A stretch of 64,000 bases of DNA from Rodentibacter genomosp. 2 (GCA_001999425.1 MLHP01000002.1:1-64000); one strand, 5' to 3'; shown: positions 28,683 to 39,910, numbered from the stretch's first letter. Numbers and translations: made by a program. The notes: generated by a model from the letters alone, not told the origin.

Positions 28683-28729
28683 AAAAAACTAACCGCACTT
28701 TTGCATAACAAAGGTGCGGTTAGTTTTTC
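28683..28729 (+). terminator. Uptake-signal inverted pair, suhB terminator
   Basis: AAAAACTAACCGCACTTT and AAGGTGCGGTTAGTTTTT pair over about 17 bases with one mismatch, then TTTTTC. Confidence 0.85.
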
Positions 28730-28801
28730 GTTTGCCTCCTATAAAATAAATATATCTTTATTTCAAACAATCAAATTTATAGTTTTGGCAAATCAATTTT
28801 T

Positions 28802-28815
28802 TTGATTTTTATCAA
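28802..28815 (+). promoter_or_regulatory. FNR box upstream of the quinol peroxidase gene
   Basis: TTGATTTTTATCAA is a perfect match to the FNR half-sites TTGAT-N4-ATCAA. It is 62 bases before ATG 28878, compatible with activation at about -41. The protein below is a respiratory peroxidase known in relatives to be induced without oxygen. Binding itself is inferred. Confidence 0.75.
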
Positions 28816-28877
28816 AAAACTTTATCTTTTTATCAGTGATAATTAGTGGAATTTATTTATCTCTACCGGAGGATTAT

Positions 28878-30266
28878 ATGAAAAAGTGGGTACTTGGCGC
28901 TGGTGCCTTGAGTATTATTGGTTATTTAGGTGTGGTGGGCTATCTTCATCAATTTGATAAAGGGCAAGCCACAAAATTATTAGTGGAAAATCACTATTCC
29001 GGCGACCAACAAAAAGTCGCAGAAACCCTGTTTAACAATGGATGTCAATATTGCCATAGCCCAAATGCCGCGCTCCCGTTCTATTCAACATTACCTATTT
29101 TAAGCACTAAAATGCAAAGCGATATTGAACTGGGACTTCGTGCATTTCGTATGGATCGTTTACTTGAAGGTGCAAAAGATCCAAGCAAATTATCACAAGC
29201 CGATTTAGCAAAATTACAGCGTGTGATTGAAAATAATGAAATGCCATTACCTGAATTCAGTCATTTGCACTGGGGCTCTAAACCTGATGAGCAAGAAAAA
29301 GCATTTTTACTTAATTGGATTCGTGAAAAACGCCAAATGCTACTACCGCAAGGAACACCTAATGCAGATGTAAATCGTCTCGTCCAACCAATTCCAGATA
29401 GTATCCCGACAGATGCCAAAAAAGTCGCTCTTGGTCATAGTATTTTCTTTGATGGACGTTTATCGGGCGATGGAAGTATTCAATGCCACACATGCCACCA
29501 ATTAGATAAAGGTGGCGTCGATCGTCTTGCCACCTCAACCGGTATTGATGGAAAAAAAGGTCCTATTAATGCACCAACAGTGTTTAATGCAGCCTTCAAC
29601 TTTGTTCAATTCTGGGATGGCCGTGCAGCAGACTTAGCCGATCAGGCAAAAGGTCCGCCAACGAATCCTGTTGAGATGGGGTCGAATTCTTGGGATGAGA
29701 TCGTCGCACGCTTTGAAACAGATGAAGATTTCAAGAAACGCTTTTTAAAAGAATACCCACAAATCACAAAAGAAACACTTACTCATGCTATCGGAGAGTA
29801 TGAAAAAACCTTGATCACGCCAAATAGTGATTTCGATCGTTACCTGAAAGGCGAACAAAGTGCATTAAACTCACAACAACTTCGTGGTTATGAATTATTC
29901 AAACAACATAAATGCGATACCTGCCATACCGGTGTTTCCCTAGGCGGGCAATCCTATGAATATATGGGACTTTATGGCGATTACTTTAAAGATCGCGGTA
30001 CGCCTTTAACAGAGGCTGATGAAGGTCGTTTTGCTCAAACAAAAGATCCTTACGATATGCATCGTTTTAAAGTACCAACACTACGTAATGTTGCGCTAAC
30101 AGCCCCTTATTTCCATGATGCTTCGGCAGCGGATCTTAAGGAAGCCGTTCGGGTTATGCTAAAATATCAAAGCAATGTTCAACAACCAAAACAACAAGAT
30201 ATTGATGATATTTCCTCATTCCTGGAAAGTTTAACGGGAGAATTCAATGGTGAGAAACTAAAATAG
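28878..30266 (+). CDS. Trihaem cytochrome c quinol peroxidase (YhjA/QPO type)
   Basis: 462 residues from ATG 28878 (GGAGG 5 bases upstream). A single N-terminal membrane helix (VLGAGALSIIGYLGVVGYL) anchors it to the periplasmic side. Three haem c motifs follow: CQYCH near 52, CHTCH near 214 and CDTCH near 358. The last two lie in a classical di-haem peroxidase fold; the extra N-terminal haem is the mark of E. coli YhjA and the quinol peroxidase of Aggregatibacter, which take electrons from quinol to reduce H2O2. Monocistronic, with an FNR box upstream and a terminator downstream. Confidence 0.92.
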   Translation: MKKWVLGAGALSIIGYLGVVGYLHQFDKGQATKLLVENHYSGDQQKVAETLFNNGCQYCHSPNAALPFYSTLPILSTKMQSDIELGLRAFRMDRLLEGAKDPSKLSQADLAKLQRVIENNEMPLPEFSHLHWGSKPDEQEKAFLLNWIREKRQMLLPQGTPNADVNRLVQPIPDSIPTDAKKVALGHSIFFDGRLSGDGSIQCHTCHQLDKGGVDRLATSTGIDGKKGPINAPTVFNAAFNFVQFWDGRAADLADQAKGPPTNPVEMGSNSWDEIVARFETDEDFKKRFLKEYPQITKETLTHAIGEYEKTLITPNSDFDRYLKGEQSALNSQQLRGYELFKQHKCDTCHTGVSLGGQSYEYMGLYGDYFKDRGTPLTEADEGRFAQTKDPYDMHRFKVPTLRNVALTAPYFHDASAADLKEAVRVMLKYQSNVQQPKQQDIDDISSFLESLTGEFNGEKLK

Positions 30267-30279
30267 TTTTATAACTTGA

Positions 30280-30308
30280 AATGACCGCAAAGTGCGGTCA
30301 TTTTTTTT
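30280..30308. terminator. Uptake-signal hairpin between quinol peroxidase and the Cof-like gene
   Basis: AATGACCGCA and TGCGGTCATT pair with almost no loop and a run of eight T follows. It lies between convergent genes and ends the peroxidase transcript. Confidence 0.85.
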
Positions 30309-30316
30309 ATCTCTTT

Positions 30317-31102
30317 TTATTCAGGAAAAATTTCCTCCAGAATCAGGGCCAATCCATCTTCGTTATTCGTTGCGGTGACACGATTAGCGGCTCGTTTGAT
30401 TTCTTCAGGCGCGTTGCCCATTGCCACGCCTAAACCAACATTTTCCAGCATATCAAGATCGTTAAAGTTATCCCCAAAGGCAATAGCCTCTTCTTCTTTC
30501 ACGTTGAAATAACTTTCTAAAAAACGCACAGCATTGCCTTTGGTTGCTGATTTTTCCATCACTTCTAAGAAATTTGGGTGAGAACGGCAAATGCTTAGAT
30601 GTGGAAATTCGGCTTTAAGGTGATTTTCTACCGTGATAATCTCATCGGCGTCACCGATAATTTGAATTTTATGCGGAGAATAGACCGCACTTTCATCGTA
30701 AGGATCAATTTGAATTTTCGTCACACTCTTCTCAAAAGCAACCCATTTATTATTTATATCACGTGCCACACAATCATTATTGGTATAGTAATTCACGCCC
30801 AATTCAGGATAGGCTGCAAGCATGCGATTAATCGATAAAATATCCTCCGGTGAAATATTCACGGAATAAAGTGCATTCATATCACGATCTAAAATTAACG
30901 CGCCGCTAAATGCCACAATGACATTGTAATCTTCAATTTGCTTGGCATAAGGCAAAATGCCAAGGGGGGAACGGGCTGAAATGGGTACAAAAGGAATACC
31001 ATTTCGGGTAATACGCTGAATAGCAGCTAAGGTTCTTGGGGAAATTTTATGATCCGAGGTTAATAGCGTTCCGTCAAAATCACTGAATACGGCTTTATAC
31101 AT
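30317..31102 (-). CDS. Cof-type HAD-IIB sugar/nucleotide phosphatase
   Basis: 261 residues. The HAD nucleophile motif SDFDGTLLTSD is at 7-17, and the C-terminal acidic motif is AFGDNFNDLDMLE. The central cap is of IIB type. Relatives (YidA, Cof) dephosphorylate sugar phosphates or cofactors such as PLP with broad specificity; the natural substrate is unknown. It is 2 bases after ybeY and probably co-transcribed with ybeZ-ybeY. Confidence 0.9.
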   Translation of the reverse strand: MYKAVFSDFDGTLLTSDHKISPRTLAAIQRITRNGIPFVPISARSPLGILPYAKQIEDYNVIVAFSGALILDRDMNALYSVNISPEDILSINRMLAAYPELGVNYYTNNDCVARDINNKWVAFEKSVTKIQIDPYDESAVYSPHKIQIIGDADEIITVENHLKAEFPHLSICRSHPNFLEVMEKSATKGNAVRFLESYFNVKEEEAIAFGDNFNDLDMLENVGLGVAMGNAPEEIKRAANRVTATNNEDGLALILEEIFPE

Positions 31103-31104
31103 GG

Positions 31105-31584
31105 TTACTCCAAATTTTGTTCTTTTTCCAATAAATAAGGATCGGCAAAACCTAAATTTTGCATAATCTGTGTTTCTAAGCCTTCCATTTCTTCAGCTTC
31201 TTCATCTTCAATATGATCATAGCCCAATAAATGCAGACTGCCGTGCACCACCATATGTGCCCAATGCGCCATCAGTGGTTTTTCTTGTTCTATGGCTTCT
31301 CTCTCCACTACTTGGCGACAAATAACTAAATCGCCTAGCAGAGGAAGCTCAACTTCATCAGGGCATTCAAAAGGGAAAGAAAGCACGTTTGTCGGGCGAT
31401 CTTTTCCACGGTAAGTGAGATTGAGTTCGTGACTTTCCGACTCATCCACAATACGCACCGTCATTTCCACATTATCGCTTTCCGGTTGTACCGCCGCCGT
31501 TGCCCATTGTGTAATTTGGTTTTCCGTTGGCAAACCTTGTGTATTCTCAGTGGCGATCTGTAAATCAATTAATAACGTACCCAT
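31105..31584 (-). CDS. ybeY: Endoribonuclease YbeY (16S rRNA maturation)
   Basis: 159 residues. The zinc motif [11 protein letters not shown] is intact. YbeY takes part in 3' processing of 16S rRNA and in 70S ribosome quality control. Start is 1 base after the ybeZ stop; this ybeZ-ybeY order is conserved in gammaproteobacteria. Confidence 0.95.
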   Translation of the reverse strand: MGTLLIDLQIATENTQGLPTENQITQWATAAVQPESDNVEMTVRIVDESESHELNLTYRGKDRPTNVLSFPFECPDEVELPLLGDLVICRQVVEREAIEQEKPLMAHWAHMVVHGSLHLLGYDHIEDEEAEEMEGLETQIMQNLGFADPYLLEKEQNLE

Positions 31585-31585
31585 T

Positions 31586-32683
31586 TTATTCTCCCAAATT
31601 CTTGCGTAAAACTGACCGCTCTTTTTCCAAAATCACTTGCTCACGCTCAAGTTTTCGTAAGGCATCGCGTTCTTGGCGGCGAATTTCATCTTGCACCTCC
31701 CAAGCCTCATAGGCTTGTACGACTTTTGCCACCACAGGATGACGCACGATGTCTTTACTATCAAAATAATTGAAACTCAACTCGGGTACGTTTTCCAACA
31801 CCTCAATAGCGTGACGTAAGCCTGATTTGGTGCTACGGGGTAAATCGATTTGAGTAATGTCGCCGGTAATCACCGCCTTAGAATTAAAGCCAATACGGGT
31901 AAGGAACATTTTCATCTGTTCAACGGTCGTATTTTGGCTTTCATCTAAAATAATGAAACTGTCATTGAGAGTTCGCCCACGCATATAGGCTAAAGGGGCG
32001 ATTTCAATCACATTGCGCTCCATCAATTTTTGCACACGTTCAAACCCTAACATTTCAAACAGCGCATCATAAAGCGGTCGTAAATAAGGCTCTATTTTTT
32101 GCCCTAAATCCCCCGGTAAAAAGCCTAATTTTTCACCCGCCTCTACCGCCGGACGGGTTAATAACACCCGGCGGATTTCTTGTCGTTCTAAGGCTTCTAC
32201 CGCAGCCGCAACCGCTAAAAAGGTTTTCCCCGTACCTGCCGGTCCAATACCGAAGCTAATATCGTGAGTCAAAATATTGTGCAAATATTGAATTTGATTT
32301 TCACCGCGTGGCTTAATCACTCCCCGTTTAGTTTTAATTGTAGTACTGTAAACCTTGCTTTCCGTACGATTGAGATCCGCTTGAGAAAGCATTCGGCTTT
32401 CTTGCAACGCAATATAGACATCTTCTAAATCTAATTCCGTGACTTTACCTTTAATAGGCGCGGTTTCTAGATATAAACCTTGAATTAATTTGACCGCACT
32501 TTTTATCAGTTTTTCGTGGTGAGGTTTGGGATTTTCCTCATTCGATTTGATGGTAAAAGTGAAATTATTTCTAGAAATATTGAGGTTAAATTCTTTTTCA
32601 ATCAACTTAAGATGATCGTCAAATGCACCGCAAAGTGATTGAAGACGTGTATTGTCTTGAGGTTCAAGAGTGAATGTTGTCAT
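31586..32683 (-). CDS. ybeZ: PhoH-like ATPase YbeZ
   Basis: 365 residues. Walker A is GPAGTGKT and Walker B lies in [11 protein letters not shown], within a PhoH domain; an N-terminal KH-like region precedes it. YbeZ partners YbeY in RNA processing. First gene of ybeZ-ybeY-cof. The C-terminal region (about 330-360) is highly charged. Confidence 0.94.
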   Translation of the reverse strand: MTTFTLEPQDNTRLQSLCGAFDDHLKLIEKEFNLNISRNNFTFTIKSNEENPKPHHEKLIKSAVKLIQGLYLETAPIKGKVTELDLEDVYIALQESRMLSQADLNRTESKVYSTTIKTKRGVIKPRGENQIQYLHNILTHDISFGIGPAGTGKTFLAVAAAVEALERQEIRRVLLTRPAVEAGEKLGFLPGDLGQKIEPYLRPLYDALFEMLGFERVQKLMERNVIEIAPLAYMRGRTLNDSFIILDESQNTTVEQMKMFLTRIGFNSKAVITGDITQIDLPRSTKSGLRHAIEVLENVPELSFNYFDSKDIVRHPVVAKVVQAYEAWEVQDEIRRQERDALRKLEREQVILEKERSVLRKNLGE

Positions 32684-32735
32684 TAAGATTGCTTATGGTT
32701 AAGTTTCAGTTGAAGATTATTTTAATGAATTATTA

Positions 32736-32768
32736 GAAAGTGCGGCAAAATTTAACCGCACTTTTTAA
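32736..32768. terminator. Imperfect uptake-signal hairpin downstream of gshF
   Basis: AAAGTGCGGCAAAATTTAACCGCACTTTTT pairs with one loop-adjacent mismatch. It sits between the gshF stop (32775) and the ybeZ start on the same strand. Confidence 0.6.
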
Positions 32769-32774
32769 CAAAAT

Positions 32775-35054
32775 TTAACGCATTTTCAGCTCCGGAAATA
32801 ACATTTCCAGTACATCTAAAGTAACACGACGGGATTTACCGGCATAAGGGAAAATATGCATCATCATCATCGGATTAAAGTTTGCTTCAATCACGCCCCA
32901 TGATTGCAAATTATTTTCTGCCGGTTTGGTTAAATCCGGAATAATCAAATCCACACCACAAACGGCAGCCCCCATCGCTTTGGCAATACCGACTGCAAGT
33001 TGTTTATAACTTTCATGCATTTGTTCCGTCATATCAATAGAATCGCCGCCGGTACTAATATTTGAATTAGCCCGTAACTGCACAATAAGACCTCTTGGCG
33101 GGATAGAATCGACCGTCCATCCTTGTTCTTTTAATTGAAGTTTCTCAATATCACCCAAAACGATTTTTTTCAACGGGGTTCGGCTGCCGTCGCCACGTAA
33201 AGGATGATCATTTTTCATTTCGACTAATTGTTTAATGCTATGCACACCATCACCAATTACATTTGCCGGCACACGCAACAGTACGGCAAGCGTCTGATCG
33301 CCCAGTACAAAGAAACGATATTCCGTACCAACCAAATAATCTTCTATCATAATTTCGTTATCTTCACGGAAAGCAATTTCTACCGCTTTGGCAAAATCAT
33401 CACGGTTTTGTACACCGTATTGAAAAATCGTGATGCCAAGACCAAAATTAGTGGATTTCGGCTTAATCACCACAGCCCGATTTTCAAAAAGTGGGAAATT
33501 TTCGACCGCACTTTTTACATCTGTAAATTCAACACTTTGCGGCACATTAAAACCGGCTTTCGCCAACACTTTTTTGGTCACGACCTTATTTTCCATAATT
33601 AATGGCGAAATATAGCGATCATGTGAAGTCATATTACCGTTTTTCACATATTCAATATGATCGCCATATTGCAAACTGAGGAATTGATCACGCTCATCTA
33701 AAATTTCAATCTTCAAACCTTTTTGGATCGCATCAAACATTAAAGCTTGTGTCGAAAGTTCCATATTGTCAAAAGCGGATAAGGCATAGAAACGTTCAAA
33801 CGCATTTTCCTTATTGCCTTTAGCAATATCCGCCCCTAATTTCTGATAGCCCCCGAATTGCTCAATAGCTACGACCACGTTAGCGCAAAGTGTGTCACGC
33901 GGATTCGCAAATTGTGCAAATTTTTCTTTTGCGATAGCTTTAATTTCATCACTTGCTTGAAGTTCTTCAAGCATATTCAGCATTTGAAGTAATACTAACT
34001 CCCCTTCGACAGCGTAAGCCGTTGGTGATAAAGGGTCTTCCCAAGAGACTTCGGCAAGACGGGTTTTGCCTAATTCGATGTCATCTTGATCAGCCATGTG
34101 ATCCAACCATGCCATCAATAAAATAAAATAATGGATAAACTTCGCATCTTCCAACGTAATGCCATACGGAGCAAAAGGATTGAGATCAAAGAGGCGGAAC
34201 TCAAGATATTGAATACCTGTTTTGAGTAAATCACGGGCTTTTGTCGCACCACGTAAACGCACATTAGAATAGAATTCTTTTTCTGCAATCAACTTACCGC
34301 TATTTACCCAGTGCTCAAGGCTATCAACGTAGGACTGTAAGCTATTGAAAGAAACTTTGATTTCAGGTTTATTCACGTAACCGAAAGGACTCGAACGCAA
34401 GCTACGCACATATTGATTGGCTTGCAGCGGTGTTCCGTCACGGAAATAATTTTTATCAACGGTTGGTGTAGCAGAGAAGAAATAAAGCAGAATCCATTGA
34501 TAGCGAAGGAAATTTTTCGCAATTTTTAGATATAAATCATTCTGAAAATCCACCGCACTTTGCTGTGCCGTTTGAGTTTCAAAAAGTGCTTGAACAAACG
34601 CCGGATCCAGTTGGAAATTATAGTGAATGCCACTGACCATTTGTTTATATTTGCCGTAGTTTTTCACTAAATGCTCACGATATGCCACATCTTCCGGATT
34701 ATCTAATTGTGCAACCTTAATTTGCTTTTCCGGTGGCAACCCAGCCGGCATACTGAATGGGAAAATATATTCATTTTCGGGAAGCGTACGCAATGTCACC
34801 TCATGAATAGCAGAAAGCCAACGTAATGCATTTTCTAATGTTTTACTCGGCGGCGTAACCAGCTCCAGTTGGCTTTCTGCAAAATCCGTTTGAATATAAG
34901 GATGAAAACTACGATTACCAAAGGCTTTCGGATGTTCGGTGGTGACAATAGAACCGTCCGCGTAAATACGTTGGCTTTCTTTCTCAATACCGAATAAACC
35001 TTGTTGGAAAAGTAATTCAAGATGATGTTGTTTAATTATGTTCTGGATATTCAT
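32775..35054 (-). CDS. gshF: Bifunctional glutathione synthase GshF (GshAB)
   Basis: 759 residues. The N-terminal half (1-about 470) is a glutamate-cysteine ligase (FGIEKESQRI; HYNFQLDP), and the C-terminal half is an ATP-grasp domain (VIKPKSTNFGLGITIF, MIEDYLVGTEYRFFVLG) replacing glutathione synthetase. One protein thus makes glutathione from its three amino acids. This fusion is typical of Pasteurellaceae and some Gram-positive bacteria. Single gene; Shine-Dalgarno AAGGAC. A uptake signal lies inside the gene. Confidence 0.96.
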   Translation of the reverse strand: MNIQNIIKQHHLELLFQQGLFGIEKESQRIYADGSIVTTEHPKAFGNRSFHPYIQTDFAESQLELVTPPSKTLENALRWLSAIHEVTLRTLPENEYIFPFSMPAGLPPEKQIKVAQLDNPEDVAYREHLVKNYGKYKQMVSGIHYNFQLDPAFVQALFETQTAQQSAVDFQNDLYLKIAKNFLRYQWILLYFFSATPTVDKNYFRDGTPLQANQYVRSLRSSPFGYVNKPEIKVSFNSLQSYVDSLEHWVNSGKLIAEKEFYSNVRLRGATKARDLLKTGIQYLEFRLFDLNPFAPYGITLEDAKFIHYFILLMAWLDHMADQDDIELGKTRLAEVSWEDPLSPTAYAVEGELVLLQMLNMLEELQASDEIKAIAKEKFAQFANPRDTLCANVVVAIEQFGGYQKLGADIAKGNKENAFERFYALSAFDNMELSTQALMFDAIQKGLKIEILDERDQFLSLQYGDHIEYVKNGNMTSHDRYISPLIMENKVVTKKVLAKAGFNVPQSVEFTDVKSAVENFPLFENRAVVIKPKSTNFGLGITIFQYGVQNRDDFAKAVEIAFREDNEIMIEDYLVGTEYRFFVLGDQTLAVLLRVPANVIGDGVHSIKQLVEMKNDHPLRGDGSRTPLKKIVLGDIEKLQLKEQGWTVDSIPPRGLIVQLRANSNISTGGDSIDMTEQMHESYKQLAVGIAKAMGAAVCGVDLIIPDLTKPAENNLQSWGVIEANFNPMMMMHIFPYAGKSRRVTLDVLEMLFPELKMR

Positions 35055-35184
35055 AGTAAGTCCTTTTAGAAAATGTCCTAGTATTATGGTTGGATTCTTC
35101 AGAAAAATAAATAAGAAAATTGAATAGAACGAAAATATTAGTTTATATAAAAAATGCGCTCATTTCTGACCGCACTTTCTCTTA

Positions 35185-35898
35185 CTATTTTATTAATTTT
35201 CTCATTCGAATATTCAACACTTCTACTACCAGGGAAAAACCCATTGCGAAATAAATATAGCCTTTTGAGATATGTATATCAAGGCTTTCTGCTATGAGGC
35301 TGATTCCCACTAAAATTAAAAATGCTAAAGCAAGAATTTTTAACGTCGGGTGAGTATCCACAAAATCACCAATTGGTTTCGCGGCAAATAACATCACACC
35401 AACAGCAAAGATGATCGCTAAAATCATCACCGATAAATGCTCCGCCATACCGACGGCAGTAATAACCGAATCAAGGGAAAACACAATATCTAATATGGCT
35501 ATTTGAAGCAATACACCAAGATAACTGACTTTCTTTTCATTTTCATTTTTATGATGATCTTCAGGATGAAGTGCTTCTTTAATTTCACCGATACTTTTTA
35601 CAACTAAAAACAATCCGCCCAAGAATAAAATTAAATCCCGCCCGGAAATCTCTTGATTAAACAAAGTAAACAGTGGTTCGGTTAATTTCATCATCCAAGC
35701 AAGCGACATCAAGAGTAAAATTCGGGTGATCATTGCTAAAGATAAACCGATAATGCGACCGGATTGACGTTGATGTGCCGGCAAACGTCCTACTAAAATA
35801 CTAATAAAAATAATATTATCGATCCCTAAAACGATTTCAAGTGCGGTTAATGTCGCAAGAGAAAGCCAAGCTTCGGGATCGCTAAGCCATTCAAACAT
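35185..35898 (-). CDS. TerC-family integral membrane protein
   Basis: 237 residues with about seven membrane helices. TerC landmarks LEIVLGIDNIIFISI and IVFSLDSVITAVGM carry the conserved acidic residues in the membrane. The family is linked to metal (manganese) export during secretion and to tellurite resistance; here there are no ter genes nearby. It lies 69 bases downstream of the uvrC stop on the same strand, the same order as in H. influenzae. Confidence 0.9.
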   Translation of the reverse strand: MFEWLSDPEAWLSLATLTALEIVLGIDNIIFISILVGRLPAHQRQSGRIIGLSLAMITRILLLMSLAWMMKLTEPLFTLFNQEISGRDLILFLGGLFLVVKSIGEIKEALHPEDHHKNENEKKVSYLGVLLQIAILDIVFSLDSVITAVGMAEHLSVMILAIIFAVGVMLFAAKPIGDFVDTHPTLKILALAFLILVGISLIAESLDIHISKGYIYFAMGFSLVVEVLNIRMRKLIK

Positions 35899-35967
35899 AA
35901 TTTATTCCTATAAAAATTCAAAAAGCGGATCATAATCACTTTATAAAGAAAAGCAATGAGTATTTCA

Positions 35968-37794
35968 TCAATTCCTCAAGGTTTCATAGATCGTTTCCGC
36001 CAATTTTCTTGAAATTCCCGGTACGGAAGCAATCTCATCTAGGGTGGCATTTTTCACACCTTGCAAACCACCAAGGTATTTCAATAGAGCTTGACGGCGT
36101 TTTGCCCCAACCCCCTCAATACTTTCCAAACCGCTATGGGTAAAGGCATTTTGGCGTTTTTTGCGGTGTCCGCTAATGGCGTGATTATGGCTTTCATCAC
36201 GGATATGCTGGATTAAATGCAGCTCTAAACTGTCATCAGGTAAATGAATCTCACGGTTTTGTTTGCTGATAATCAGCACCTCTTGCCCCGCTCTGCGATC
36301 TACTCCCTTCGCTACACCAATTAAGTGCGGTCGATTTTTATCCCATTTTACATTCAAATGATGAAATACATCTAAAGCACGATTAAGCTGCCCTTTTCCC
36401 CCATCAATAAAGATTACATCAGGGATTTTCTCTTCTTCTAAATCACGGTCATAGCGTTTTCTAAGCGCTTGTTCCATTGCCGCATAGTCATCACCACCGG
36501 TAATACCCTCAATGTTAAATCGTCGATAATCGGATTTTAGCGGGCCTTCTTGATTGAATACGACACAAGATGCCACCGTTTGATTCCCCATGGTATGACT
36601 AATATCAAAACATTCCATTCGCTTAATTTCCGGCATGTTAAGTAATTTGCATAAGGCTTGATAGCGCTCGGACATGCGTGAGGATTGCTTAAGCTGAGTG
36701 ACGAGAGCTGCTTTCGCATTCACTTGTGCCAACTGTAAATATTTTCCTTTATCCCCTTTCACACTTTCTTGGATCGTAACTTTTCTGCCCGCTTGCTCCG
36801 TGAGCAGTGTTTCCAATTCTGTTTTTTCAGTAAGTTTTCGATCGACAATAATACTATTCGGAATACTTCTGCCCTGATGTCCCTGTAAATAAAATTGCCC
36901 GACGAAGGTTTCCGTCAACTCGGAAAGGTCCGTATTTGCCGGCACTTTAGGGAAATAACTGCGATTGCCCAATACTTTTCCTTGGCGGATAAACATCACC
37001 TGCACACAGGCTAAACCATGTTGATAAGCAATAGACATAATATCCATATCGTCCAATCGTTCATTAGATACAAACTGTTTTTCAATGACAGATCGCACCG
37101 CTTGGATTTGATCACGATAACGTGCCGCCTGCTCAAAATCCAAACCTCGACTTGCCAGATCCATCTTGCCGATCAAATAATCCAGCACTTGTTGATCTTT
37201 GCCTTGTAAAAATAAACGGGACAGTTCCACTTGTTGAGAATACTCTTCATCTGTTACATAGCCTGCTACACAAGGGGCGGAACAGCGCCCGATTTGATAT
37301 TGCAAGCAAGGACGGGAGCGATTGGCATAGACGGAATTTTCACACTGACGCACCGGGAATAATTTTTGGATCAAAGATAGGGTTTCCCGTACCGCCCCTG
37401 CGTGGGGATAAGGACCGAAATATTCACCGGTAATTTTTTTTGCACCACGATAAGCAGTAATACGAGGATGGCGCTCTTTGGTCAATAAAATAAAAGGATA
37501 GGATTTATCATCACGCAGCAACACATTATAGCGGGGCTGATACAGTTTGATGTAATTATGCTCTAATAACAGCGCTTCCGTTTCGGAAGAAGTGATCGTG
37601 GTGTCAATATGATGAATGGAAGCAACCAACGCTTCCGTTTTCTTACTACTGAGATTGGCTCTAAAATAACTCGACAGACGTTTTTTTAAATCCTTCGCTT
37701 TTCCCACATAAATAACCTGATCTTTATCGTCATACATACGATAAACTCCGGGTTCATGAGAAACATTAGTTAGGAATTTTTTTGCATCAAACAT
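35968..37794 (-). CDS. uvrC: Excinuclease ABC subunit C
   Basis: 608 residues. UvrC makes both incisions in nucleotide excision repair. The GIY-YIG-like domain is at the N-terminus ([20 protein letters not shown]), a UVR motif near 205-235, an RNase H-like nuclease domain ([21 protein letters not shown]) and two helix-hairpin-helix motifs at the end ([13 protein letters not shown]). It starts 1 base after the kdsB stop. Confidence 0.97.
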   Translation of the reverse strand: MFDAKKFLTNVSHEPGVYRMYDDKDQVIYVGKAKDLKKRLSSYFRANLSSKKTEALVASIHHIDTTITSSETEALLLEHNYIKLYQPRYNVLLRDDKSYPFILLTKERHPRITAYRGAKKITGEYFGPYPHAGAVRETLSLIQKLFPVRQCENSVYANRSRPCLQYQIGRCSAPCVAGYVTDEEYSQQVELSRLFLQGKDQQVLDYLIGKMDLASRGLDFEQAARYRDQIQAVRSVIEKQFVSNERLDDMDIMSIAYQHGLACVQVMFIRQGKVLGNRSYFPKVPANTDLSELTETFVGQFYLQGHQGRSIPNSIIVDRKLTEKTELETLLTEQAGRKVTIQESVKGDKGKYLQLAQVNAKAALVTQLKQSSRMSERYQALCKLLNMPEIKRMECFDISHTMGNQTVASCVVFNQEGPLKSDYRRFNIEGITGGDDYAAMEQALRKRYDRDLEEEKIPDVIFIDGGKGQLNRALDVFHHLNVKWDKNRPHLIGVAKGVDRRAGQEVLIISKQNREIHLPDDSLELHLIQHIRDESHNHAISGHRKKRQNAFTHSGLESIEGVGAKRRQALLKYLGGLQGVKNATLDEIASVPGISRKLAETIYETLRN

Positions 37795-37795
37795 C

Positions 37796-38560
37796 TTAAT
37801 TTGCCGCTAAAATAGACCGCACTTTTTCTAAATCTTCCATTGTATCCACGCCCACCGCAGGGACTTCTTTCGCGAGTTCCACATGGATCCTCTCCGCATT
37901 CCATAGCACGCGTAGCTGTTCCAGTTTTTCTAAATTTTCCAATACCGTAGGTTCCCACTGCACATATTTTTTGATAAAACCGGCACGGTAAGCATAAATA
38001 CCGATATGACGCAAATATACATCCGCCAATATGACTTTCGCTACCTCTTGCAAGCTCATAAATCGGTCGCGGTCGTAAGGTATTACCGAACGGGAAAAAT
38101 ACAGTACATAGCCTGATTTATCTGTCACCAATTTAACCACATTTGGATTAAACAATTCTTCCGATTCTTGAATTTTTACTGCAAGGGTTGCCATATTCAC
38201 GTTAAATTTTGCTAAATTTTCCGCCACTTGGCGAACAATCACCGGAGGAATAAGAGGTTCATCACCTTGAATATTCACGATAATTTCATCATCCGGAATG
38301 GCGAGTTTTTCAATGACTTCCGCTAAACGCTCTGTGCCGGAATTATGTTGTTCCGATGTCATACAAACTTCCGCCCCAAAACCTTGCGCCACTTTCTCCA
38401 CATTTTCGTTATCGGTCGCAATAATCACGCGGCTTGCTCCTGATTGTCGGGCTTTTTCAAATACGTGTTGAATCATTGGCTTTCCGACAATTTCTGCGAG
38501 TGGTTTCCCCGGCAAACGTGATGAAGAAAAACGAGCAGGGATAATGACAGTAAATAACAT
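37796..38560 (-). CDS. kdsB: CMP-Kdo synthetase KdsB
   Basis: 254 residues. KdsB activates Kdo with CTP for the inner core of LPS/LOS. Nucleotide-binding motif [16 protein letters not shown] is at 5-20 and [11 protein letters not shown] near 95. Neighbours lpxK and msbA, upstream in the same leftward block, act in the same lipid A pathway. Confidence 0.96.
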   Translation of the reverse strand: MLFTVIIPARFSSSRLPGKPLAEIVGKPMIQHVFEKARQSGASRVIIATDNENVEKVAQGFGAEVCMTSEQHNSGTERLAEVIEKLAIPDDEIIVNIQGDEPLIPPVIVRQVAENLAKFNVNMATLAVKIQESEELFNPNVVKLVTDKSGYVLYFSRSVIPYDRDRFMSLQEVAKVILADVYLRHIGIYAYRAGFIKKYVQWEPTVLENLEKLEQLRVLWNAERIHVELAKEVPAVGVDTMEDLEKVRSILAAN

Positions 38561-38610
38561 AAAATATTCCTTCTTATCTTTAATAATCCTAAACGTTTAA
38601 TAGCCTAAAA

Positions 38611-38790
38611 TTAATCAGCTATCTTTTCCGATTTTTCACCAACCAATATCGGCACGCCATTTTCAATGGGATAAGCTAAATGTTCATAGCGACAAATTAA
38701 TTGCTGATTTTCGTCATCATATTGCAGGCGGGCCAAGCAACGAGGGCAAGCAATCACTTCAAGCAGCTTTGGGTTTATTCGCTCAGGCAT
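38611..38790 (-). CDS. Trm112-family zinc-ribbon protein (YcaR-like)
   Basis: 59 residues from ATG 38790 ([18 protein letters not shown]). Trm112 proteins are small zinc-binding partners of methyltransferases in eukaryotes and archaea; the bacterial role is unknown. Only CPRC is a clear cysteine pair, with one more cysteine in LICRYEH. The start overlaps the lpxK stop by 8 bases; lpxK-trm112-kdsB is a conserved order. Confidence 0.88.
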   Translation of the reverse strand: MPERINPKLLEVIACPRCLARLQYDDENQQLICRYEHLAYPIENGVPILVGEKSEKIAD

Positions 38791-39781
38791 TTTTGTATCG
38801 CTCCACCAATTCGTCAATTTTCGTCCAAAAGTGCGGTAAATTTTCGCCTTGTTTTTCAACTTCTGTTATTTCCGCTTCTACCGGCACATACCACCAGTTT
38901 TCTTTTGCAAACTCTCGGCATTTTACCGCATCTTTTTCCGTCATAAAGAGTGGTTGGTTTTGTGAGAATTGTTCTAACTGTGCCCGTTCAAAATGTTGAT
39001 GATCCTGAAAACCTTGAGTTTGTATTAATTTGATTCCTAATTTTTCCAACATCGTAAAAAACCGTGGCGGATGACCAATACCGGCAATGGCAGCGCCTGA
39101 TTGAAAATCACTCAAAAGGCGTTTTTCATTAGTTTTTAAATTGATAGCATAATGAGGTACTAAAGTCATCACGGCATCGGAATATTGATTTTTACCGCTG
39201 TTAGTGATCACAAAATCCACGGTTTTTAATCGGCTTGGTAATTCACGCAAAGGGCCCGCAGGTAACACAAAACCATTGCCGAGAGCACGTTCTGCATCCA
39301 TCACCACAATTTCGACATCTCGTTGTAATTGATAATGTTGTAATCCGTCATCCGAAATAATGATGTCGCAGTCTTTATGCTTTAAGAGTAACTCAATGGC
39401 TTGTCGGCGGTTTGGTGAAATCACCACCGGCACGCCGGTGCGTTGAACGATGAGTACCGGCTCATCTCCACCTTCATGGGAATGGGTATTTGCGGTGACG
39501 AGTAACGGATAGGTTTTCGCATGGCTACCATAACCACGGGAAATCACCCCTACACGCAACCCGCGTTTTTTTATTTCCTCCACTAGCCACACCACAACCG
39601 GAGTTTTTCCATTACCGCCAACGGATAAATTCCCCACAATCACCACTGGTTTCGGCGCTCGATAAGATGACTTAACCCCAAGCGAAAACAAAGCTCGACG
39701 AAATTGACTTATCAGCCAAAATAAAAAGGAGAATGGCAAAAGAAACCAAGCGAGTTTGGAATGTGAATACCAAAACGGCAT
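38783..39781 (-). CDS. lpxK: Tetraacyldisaccharide 4'-kinase LpxK
   Basis: 332 residues from ATG 39781 (AGGGA 8 bases upstream). A longer frame to 39904 is open but would add an unlikely extension. One N-terminal membrane helix ([18 protein letters not shown]), then a P-loop [12 protein letters not shown]. LpxK adds the 4'-phosphate to the lipid A precursor at the inner membrane. It follows msbA, the lipid A flippase gene. Confidence 0.96.
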   Translation of the reverse strand: MPFWYSHSKLAWFLLPFSFLFWLISQFRRALFSLGVKSSYRAPKPVVIVGNLSVGGNGKTPVVVWLVEEIKKRGLRVGVISRGYGSHAKTYPLLVTANTHSHEGGDEPVLIVQRTGVPVVISPNRRQAIELLLKHKDCDIIISDDGLQHYQLQRDVEIVVMDAERALGNGFVLPAGPLRELPSRLKTVDFVITNSGKNQYSDAVMTLVPHYAINLKTNEKRLLSDFQSGAAIAGIGHPPRFFTMLEKLGIKLIQTQGFQDHQHFERAQLEQFSQNQPLFMTEKDAVKCREFAKENWWYVPVEAEITEVEKQGENLPHFWTKIDELVERYKNA

Positions 39782-39910
39782 AAATGTTCCCTCTAAAAAG
39801 TGCGAATAAAATAACGCGAGTTTTTTAACCCGCGTTTTAGAGACTGTGGGCATTTTGTTTTTTACCTTCGTTATCGGCAAAAAAATTGCCATAGCCCTTA
39901 ACATTCAAAC

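Noticed and set aside
39782..39904. A longer N-terminus for LpxK
   Set aside because: ATG 39781 has a Shine-Dalgarno and gives the family's usual 332 residues with the membrane helix at the start.
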